Positions 13,396-16,511 of a DNA stretch of 16,511 nucleotides are shown one piece after another. Under the pieces are notes generated by a model, which saw only the letters and a list, made by a program, of their open reading frames with translations, made no database searches and was not told the origin of the DNA. The position numbers and the translations under genes were made by a program. Numbering within the stretch: position 1 is the first letter of the stretch; every line of letters begins with the position of its first letter. This DNA comes from CAZIPZ01 sp964541075 (lineage in GTDB: Bacteria; Acidobacteriota; Terriglobia; 20CM-2-55-15), in contig CAZIPZ010000089.1 in the NCBI GenBank assembly GCA_964541075.1, positions 1 through 16,511 on the forward strand, read 5' to 3'.

Positions 13396-14144
13396 AGAAG
13401 CCCAGAGCTACGTTGGACCGGGTTCTTTCCAGGGCCGGCATTGCATCTCGAAGCACGACCAGGGCGTGGATCCGTGAAGGGCGCGTGAAAGTCAACGGCC
13501 GGGTCATTCGCGATCCCGATCATTGGGTTGAAAGCGCCAGGGACGCCGTGCACCTCGACGGCATGCGGGTGAAAGCAGAGAAAAAGATCTACATTGCACT
13601 CAACAAGCCAACCGGCGTTGTTACGTCATTCGGAGACAACAAGAACCGTGAAACCGTTTACGACTATCTCAAGGAGCTCGACCGCTGGGTCTTTCCCGTA
13701 GGCCGCCTCGATATGGACACGTCGGGCCTTCTTGTTCTGACCAATGACACGGAATTTGGAGAGGCGCTGCTCAAGCCCGAATCCAAAGTTCCCAAAACAT
13801 ATTACGTCAAGGTGTCCGGTGTGATGTCGACGGAGAGCTACTTGGCGCTTGCCTTTGGCCTTGATATCGGCAGGGGCGAAAGGAGCGGGCGCGCCGCCGT
13901 TCGGGAGGTCCGAGTTTCGGAGAAATATACGTGGTTTGAACTAACCATAACCGAAGGTAAGAATCGCGAAGTGCGCCGAATGTGCGATGCGATCGGACAT
14001 CCCGTGTTGAAGCTGGTCCGAATTTCTATCGGCGATTTCGAATTGGGGTCGCTACCGATCGGAAAATTCAAACGGCTTGTCGAGCAGGATCTGAAAAAGC
14101 TGTTGAAACGGAGTCGCTCTCAGCATCCCCCTAAAACCTCTTGA
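13392..14144 (+). CDS. rluB: 23S rRNA pseudouridine synthase, RsuA/RluB/RluE family
   Basis: GTG 13392 overlaps the pgeF stop in a GTGA junction and gives 250 residues beginning with an S4 RNA-binding domain ('TLDRVLSRAGIASRSTTRAWI', 'GRVKVNGRVIRDPDHWV'). A start at 13311 would run 85 nt into pgeF and place odd residues before the S4 domain. The catalytic domain has 'YIALNKPTGVVTSFGDNKNRETVYDYL' over residues 67-93, then 'FPVGRLDMDTSGLLVLTND' with catalytic D107, 'KTYYVKVSG', and 'EGKNREVRRMCDAIGHPVLKLVRISIG'. That set is typical of RsuA/RluB/RluE enzymes. The S4 domain and length favour RluB (U2605 of 23S rRNA) or RsuA (U516 of 16S rRNA); the exact target cannot be read from sequence, so the symbol is a best guess. 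Confidence 0.88.
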   Translation: MKKPRATLDRVLSRAGIASRSTTRAWIREGRVKVNGRVIRDPDHWVESARDAVHLDGMRVKAEKKIYIALNKPTGVVTSFGDNKNRETVYDYLKELDRWVFPVGRLDMDTSGLLVLTNDTEFGEALLKPESKVPKTYYVKVSGVMSTESYLALAFGLDIGRGERSGRAAVREVRVSEKYTWFELTITEGKNREVRRMCDAIGHPVLKLVRISIGDFELGSLPIGKFKRLVEQDLKKLLKRSRSQHPPKTS

Positions 14145-14189
14145 TCTCCCTAACACCGTATCCCCCGGCGACCCGATTCGCCCCCAGCT

Positions 14190-14195
14190 TATAAT
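14190..14195 (+). promoter_or_regulatory. Candidate -10 box of pcm
   Basis: A perfect TATAAT stands 10 nt before the pcm ATG at 14206 in an otherwise GC-rich 61-nt gap. The start of transcription would fall about 3-4 nt before the ATG, and no Shine-Dalgarno sequence is present. No clear -35 box is seen. Confidence 0.45.
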
Positions 14196-14205
14196 CGACA
14201 CAGTA

Positions 14206-14847
14206 ATGGATTGGGAAGCGCTCCGCTTTGCAATGGTGGATCAACAGATTCGCAATCGAGGAATTCGCGACGAGAGGGTTCTGCGGGCGATGGAGACGAT
14301 TCCGCGCCACCAGTTCGTTCCTCCGGAAGAGCAGTTGCGAGCTTACGATGACGCCCCTGTAAGCATTGGCCTGGATCAGACGATTTCTCAGCCATACATC
14401 GTCGCCCTCATGACAGACCTGCTCGAAATCGAGGCCAATCACCGAATTCTTGAAGTAGGCACAGGTTCTGGGTACCAGACGGCCCTTCTGGCGATGCTCG
14501 GGCAGGAGGTATTTTCTATTGAGCTGCGCGCCGCTCTTCAGGCTGAGGCGCGTCTGCGCCTGCAAGCCATCGGTTTGACAAATGTTCACTTTGCTGTCGG
14601 GAACGGTCGTCTCGGCTGGTCTGATGCTGCACCGTTCGATCGGATTATGGTCACGGCCGGAGCGACTGACATTCCGAACTTCCTCGTCGATCAGTTGAAA
14701 GTTGGCGGCCGGATGGTTATTCCCGTGGGACCGATGCTTGAGGATCAATCTTTGAAAGTCGTTACAAAACCAGAATCTTCGCGGGTCGAAGTCCGAGAGA
14801 CAGTTCCGGTCCGTTTCGTTCCTCTGGTCGGAGGATCGGATGACTGA
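14206..14847 (+). CDS. pcm: Protein-L-isoaspartate O-methyltransferase
   Basis: Pcm methylates L-isoaspartyl residues formed by ageing of Asp and Asn, starting their conversion back to aspartate. The 213-residue protein is full length. It shows 'MVDQQIRNRGIRDERVLRAM' (10-29), 'IPRHQFVPPEEQLRAYDDAP' (32-51), 'IGLDQTISQPYIVALMTDLL' (54-73, substrate-binding serine S61), the SAM loop 'ILEVGTGSGYQTALLA' (81-96), 'FDRIMVTAGATDIPNFLVDQL' and 'GGRMVIPVGP'. These are the standard Pcm motifs. The C-terminal 'PVRFVPLVGG' is also typical. It is 61 nt after rluB and has its own TATAAT, so it may be transcribed separately from pgeF-rluB. Confidence 0.96.
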   Translation: MDWEALRFAMVDQQIRNRGIRDERVLRAMETIPRHQFVPPEEQLRAYDDAPVSIGLDQTISQPYIVALMTDLLEIEANHRILEVGTGSGYQTALLAMLGQEVFSIELRAALQAEARLRLQAIGLTNVHFAVGNGRLGWSDAAPFDRIMVTAGATDIPNFLVDQLKVGGRMVIPVGPMLEDQSLKVVTKPESSRVEVRETVPVRFVPLVGGSDD

Positions 14848-14902
14848 CCAGCTTCTGAATCGATCGATGCAATCGGATACTCGCTAGGTAGTGATTGCCT
14901 GC

Positions 14903-14908
14903 TAACAT
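14903..14908 (+). promoter_or_regulatory. Candidate -10 box of the ferredoxin gene
   Basis: TAACAT (4 of 6, TAnnnT form) ends 6 nt before the ATG at 14915, the same geometry as at larE. There is no ribosome-binding sequence between, so a leaderless message is likely if the box is real. Confidence 0.35.
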
Positions 14909-14914
14909 AGTGAT

Positions 14915-15322
14915 ATGGGCGGAACTAATCCATACGTGAGGCAAGAAGCTCCTGTTCCAGCCACGCAGAAATTCACGATTACGTTCTTACCCATGAACAT
15001 CACCGTCGAGGTCGATCCTGAAAAGATTCCATACGGCATCACAGGTTTGCCCGGCAGCATCCTGGACATCGCCCTTGAGCACGGGATCGACATCGATCAT
15101 GCGTGCGGTGGTGTTGCCGCGTGTTCAACATGTCATTGCATCGTACGGGAAGGTCTCCAAAGCTGTTCGGAGATGAGTGATGCTGAGGAGGAGGAACTCG
15201 CCTACGCTCCAGGTCTCACCCCCAAAAGCCGCCTAAGCTGCCAAACCGTGCCTAACGGTTCCCGCCACCTCGTCGTGGAGGTTCCAAACTGGAACCGAAA
15301 CTTCGTTCGCGAGAGTCATTAA
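14915..15322 (+). CDS. [2Fe-2S] ferredoxin, ISC (adrenodoxin-like) type
   Basis: A 135-residue electron carrier. The cluster ligands are C64, C70 and C73 in 'DHACGGVAACSTCHCIV' and C109 in 'RLSCQTV', the C-x5-C-x2-C spacing of ISC-type vertebrate-like ferredoxins rather than plant-type. 'YGITGLPGSILDIALEHGIDI' before the cluster loop and the acidic helix 'SEMSDAEEEELAYAPGLTPKSR' after it are usual in the family. Its partners are often Fe-S assembly proteins or monooxygenases, but no isc or reductase gene is nearby, so the partner is unknown. The first 18 residues ('MGGTNPYVRQEAPVPA') are not conserved. A shorter start at residue 27 (M27) would remove the first beta strand and is unlikely. Confidence 0.9.
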   Translation: MGGTNPYVRQEAPVPATQKFTITFLPMNITVEVDPEKIPYGITGLPGSILDIALEHGIDIDHACGGVAACSTCHCIVREGLQSCSEMSDAEEEELAYAPGLTPKSRLSCQTVPNGSRHLVVEVPNWNRNFVRESH

Positions 15323-15350
15323 ATTCCTGGAAAGTAAACTCGGGCCCAGG

Positions 15351-15356
15351 TATAAA
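15351..15356 (+). promoter_or_regulatory. Candidate -10 box of the VWA-protein gene
   Basis: TATAAA (5 of 6) lies 63 nt before the ATG at 15420, with CTGGAA (15327-15332, a weak -35) 18 nt upstream. The leader would be about 57 nt and would begin just before the tandem repeat at 15371-15392. Confidence 0.4.
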
Positions 15357-15370
15357 ATGAACCCGCACCG

Positions 15371-15392
15371 AACATTACGGGAAACATAACGG
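15371..15392 (+). repeat. Tandem decamer in the VWA-gene leader
   Basis: AACATTACGG (15371-15380) and AACATAACGG (15383-15392) differ at one base and start 12 nt apart, just over one helix turn. They lie a few bases past the predicted transcription start, where a bound protein or RNA structure could control expression. A chance repeat is not excluded. Confidence 0.35.
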
Positions 15393-15419
15393 CAACCTGC
15401 CATCGGAAATAGGCGAGCT

Positions 15420-16430
15420 ATGAGATCAAAGGGATATGCCTGGATTGGCGTCGTCAGTTTGATTTGTGCACTGTCGGCAGCAGCTATGCTCGGAGCGCAA
15501 GCTGCCCCGCAGAGTCCACCACAGCAACCGCCCGCGGCACAGGAACCGCCCGCAGAGGCGGCCCAGGATCAGCGCTACAAATTGAATGTCGAAGTCGAGC
15601 TGGTCAACCTGACCACGACGGTCCTGGATGAAAGCGGAAAATACATGGAAGGACTGGCAGAAAAAGACTTCCAAGTTTTTGAAGACGGCGAGGAGCAAAA
15701 GATTTCGTTCTTCTCTCATGATCTTCGCGTTCCGATCAGCATCGGGGTCTTAGTGGATGCCAGCGGCAGCATGCGGCATAAATTGCAGCAGTCGCTGCAG
15801 ACTGTTCGAGAGATCGCCGCCGCCCTCTCACCCCAGGATGAGATGTTTCTTGTTTCTTTCAATTCGGATGCGACACTGCGGCAGAAGTTCACATCGAACA
15901 CGCAGGAGATTCAACGCGCCATCCGCGAAGTTCGCGCGGGAGGAGAAACTGCCGCATATGATGCCATTCATATGGGAATGGAAGAAATGAAGCAGGCGCG
16001 CCACAACAAGAAGATCATGATCCTGGTCACTGACGGATTTGACACCAGGAGCAAGACCACCGCTTTGCAGGTCGAAGATCTATTGAAAAAATCCGACGTG
16101 CTGGTATACGCAATCGGTATTGACGATGATGACGACGATCCCCTGGTGCAGCAGCGCACGCGCTATCACATCTATCATTACATGCTGGGACGTCTCACCA
16201 GTATCAGCGGAGGTAGAGCTTTCCGCCTGTTCACCGGCCGAAATTATGCGCTTCAAAGCCTGGCCCAGGTTCTTCTCGAGGAACTCCATCAGCAGTACAC
16301 GCTTAGCTACTATCCGTCATCCATGATTGAGACCGGCGCCTGGCGGCAGGTGGAGGTTCGGGTGCGAAAACCAGGATCGCAGATTCGATACCGGCCCGGC
16401 TATTATGCCGATGGTCTCCACACCCCATAG
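15420..16430 (+). CDS. Secreted VWA protein, 'VWFA-related Acidobacterial domain' type
   Basis: The 336-residue protein starts with a signal peptide (residues 1-29, ending 'AMLGAQAAPQ'), then a Pro/Gln/Ala-rich linker (30-49). A short beta segment follows, 'VELVNLTTTVLDESGKYMEGL', with 'KDFQVFEDGEEQKISFF', the conserved lead-in of this family. The von Willebrand A domain spans about 105-295. Its MIDAS metal site is complete: D113-x-S115-x-S117 ('DASGSM'), T177 ('GGETAAYDAI') and D205 ('VTDGFDTR'). The tail 'VEVRVRKPGSQIRYRPGYYA' is a family signature. Unusual is a run of six aspartates (D235-D240, 'GIDDDDDDP'). These proteins are very numerous in Acidobacteriota and thought to mediate extracellular adhesion or protein contacts; the ligand is unknown. 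Ribosome-site match is modest (AGGCGAG just upstream). Confidence 0.92.
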   Translation: MRSKGYAWIGVVSLICALSAAAMLGAQAAPQSPPQQPPAAQEPPAEAAQDQRYKLNVEVELVNLTTTVLDESGKYMEGLAEKDFQVFEDGEEQKISFFSHDLRVPISIGVLVDASGSMRHKLQQSLQTVREIAAALSPQDEMFLVSFNSDATLRQKFTSNTQEIQRAIREVRAGGETAAYDAIHMGMEEMKQARHNKKIMILVTDGFDTRSKTTALQVEDLLKKSDVLVYAIGIDDDDDDPLVQQRTRYHIYHYMLGRLTSISGGRAFRLFTGRNYALQSLAQVLLEELHQQYTLSYYPSSMIETGAWRQVEVRVRKPGSQIRYRPGYYADGLHTP

Positions 16431-16471
16431 AAAAGGGGATATAGGCGAAAAGGGGAAAATAAAGGGAAGTG

Positions 16472-16511
16472 GGCAGTGAGCAATTTCCAAGCTCCGGAAT
16501 TGCTCACTGCC
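16472..16511. repeat. Second GAGCAATT palindrome, probable terminator (cut by window end)
   Basis: GGCAGTGAGCAATT (16472-16485) and AATTGCTCACTGCC (16498-16511) form a perfect 14-bp inverted repeat with a 12-nt centre, 41 nt after the VWA stop and behind a purine-rich stretch. The arm may go on past the window edge. It shares GTGAGCAATTT with the hairpin at 12152-12206. Confidence 0.7.

Noticed and set aside
14939..15010. Insertion-like segment ahead of the ferredoxin cluster loop as a novelty
   Set aside because: The YG-x-x-G-x-PGS-x-LD segment is shared by many bacterial ferredoxins of this type, so it is a normal family feature.

Overview
The window looks like an ordinary chromosomal segment of an Acidobacteriota member. 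The best taxonomic marker is the last gene (15420-16430), a secreted von Willebrand A protein of the 'VWFA-related Acidobacterial domain' type. The moderate GC (a little above half, by eye), the gatB/yqeY-lepB-galU neighbourhood and the secreted NHL-repeat protein fit that reading. No transposase, integrase, tRNA, rRNA or CRISPR array was seen. The first gene is cut by the left edge.

Layout. (1) 1-1143, plus strand: the C-terminal part of a parvulin-type prolyl isomerase, an RqcP-like S4 protein and a BlaI/MecI-type repressor, the last two overlapping by 4 nt. (2) 1187-1948, minus strand: rsmI, then a 247-nt AT-rich gap with back-to-back promoter-like elements and a strong hairpin. (3) 2196-6816, minus strand: a six-gene run, read in transcription order as HNH nuclease, archease, RtcB RNA ligase, YqeY, signal peptidase I, GalU. 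(4) 6817-6916: divergent control region with a perfect 9-bp inverted repeat. (5) 6917-10786, plus strand: larE-purD-purE-mtaB, every junction a 4-nt stop/start overlap. (6) 10956-12116: exported NHL beta-propeller protein, followed by a bidirectional terminator. (7) 12217-12597, minus: acpS, divergent from pgeF-rluB (12670-14144, also 4-nt coupled), then pcm, a [2Fe-2S] ferredoxin and the VWA protein, each with its own promoter-like element.

The common thread is RNA and protein maintenance: RtcB with archease (RNA repair or ligation), RsmI, MtaB and RluB (rRNA and tRNA modification), RqcP (stalled-ribosome handling), Pcm and the prolyl isomerase (protein repair and folding), LepB (export) and PgeF (peptidoglycan proofreading). 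Purine synthesis (PurD, PurE) and a LarE sulfur transferase share one operon.

I see no clear new defence or biosynthetic system. The items most worth a second look are: the HNH nuclease heading an archease-RtcB operon; the unassigned 27-bp palindrome between it and larE; a GAGCAATT-cored palindrome present twice; a possible unannotated transcript from 1998 to about 2185; and several operon-head genes that look leaderless.
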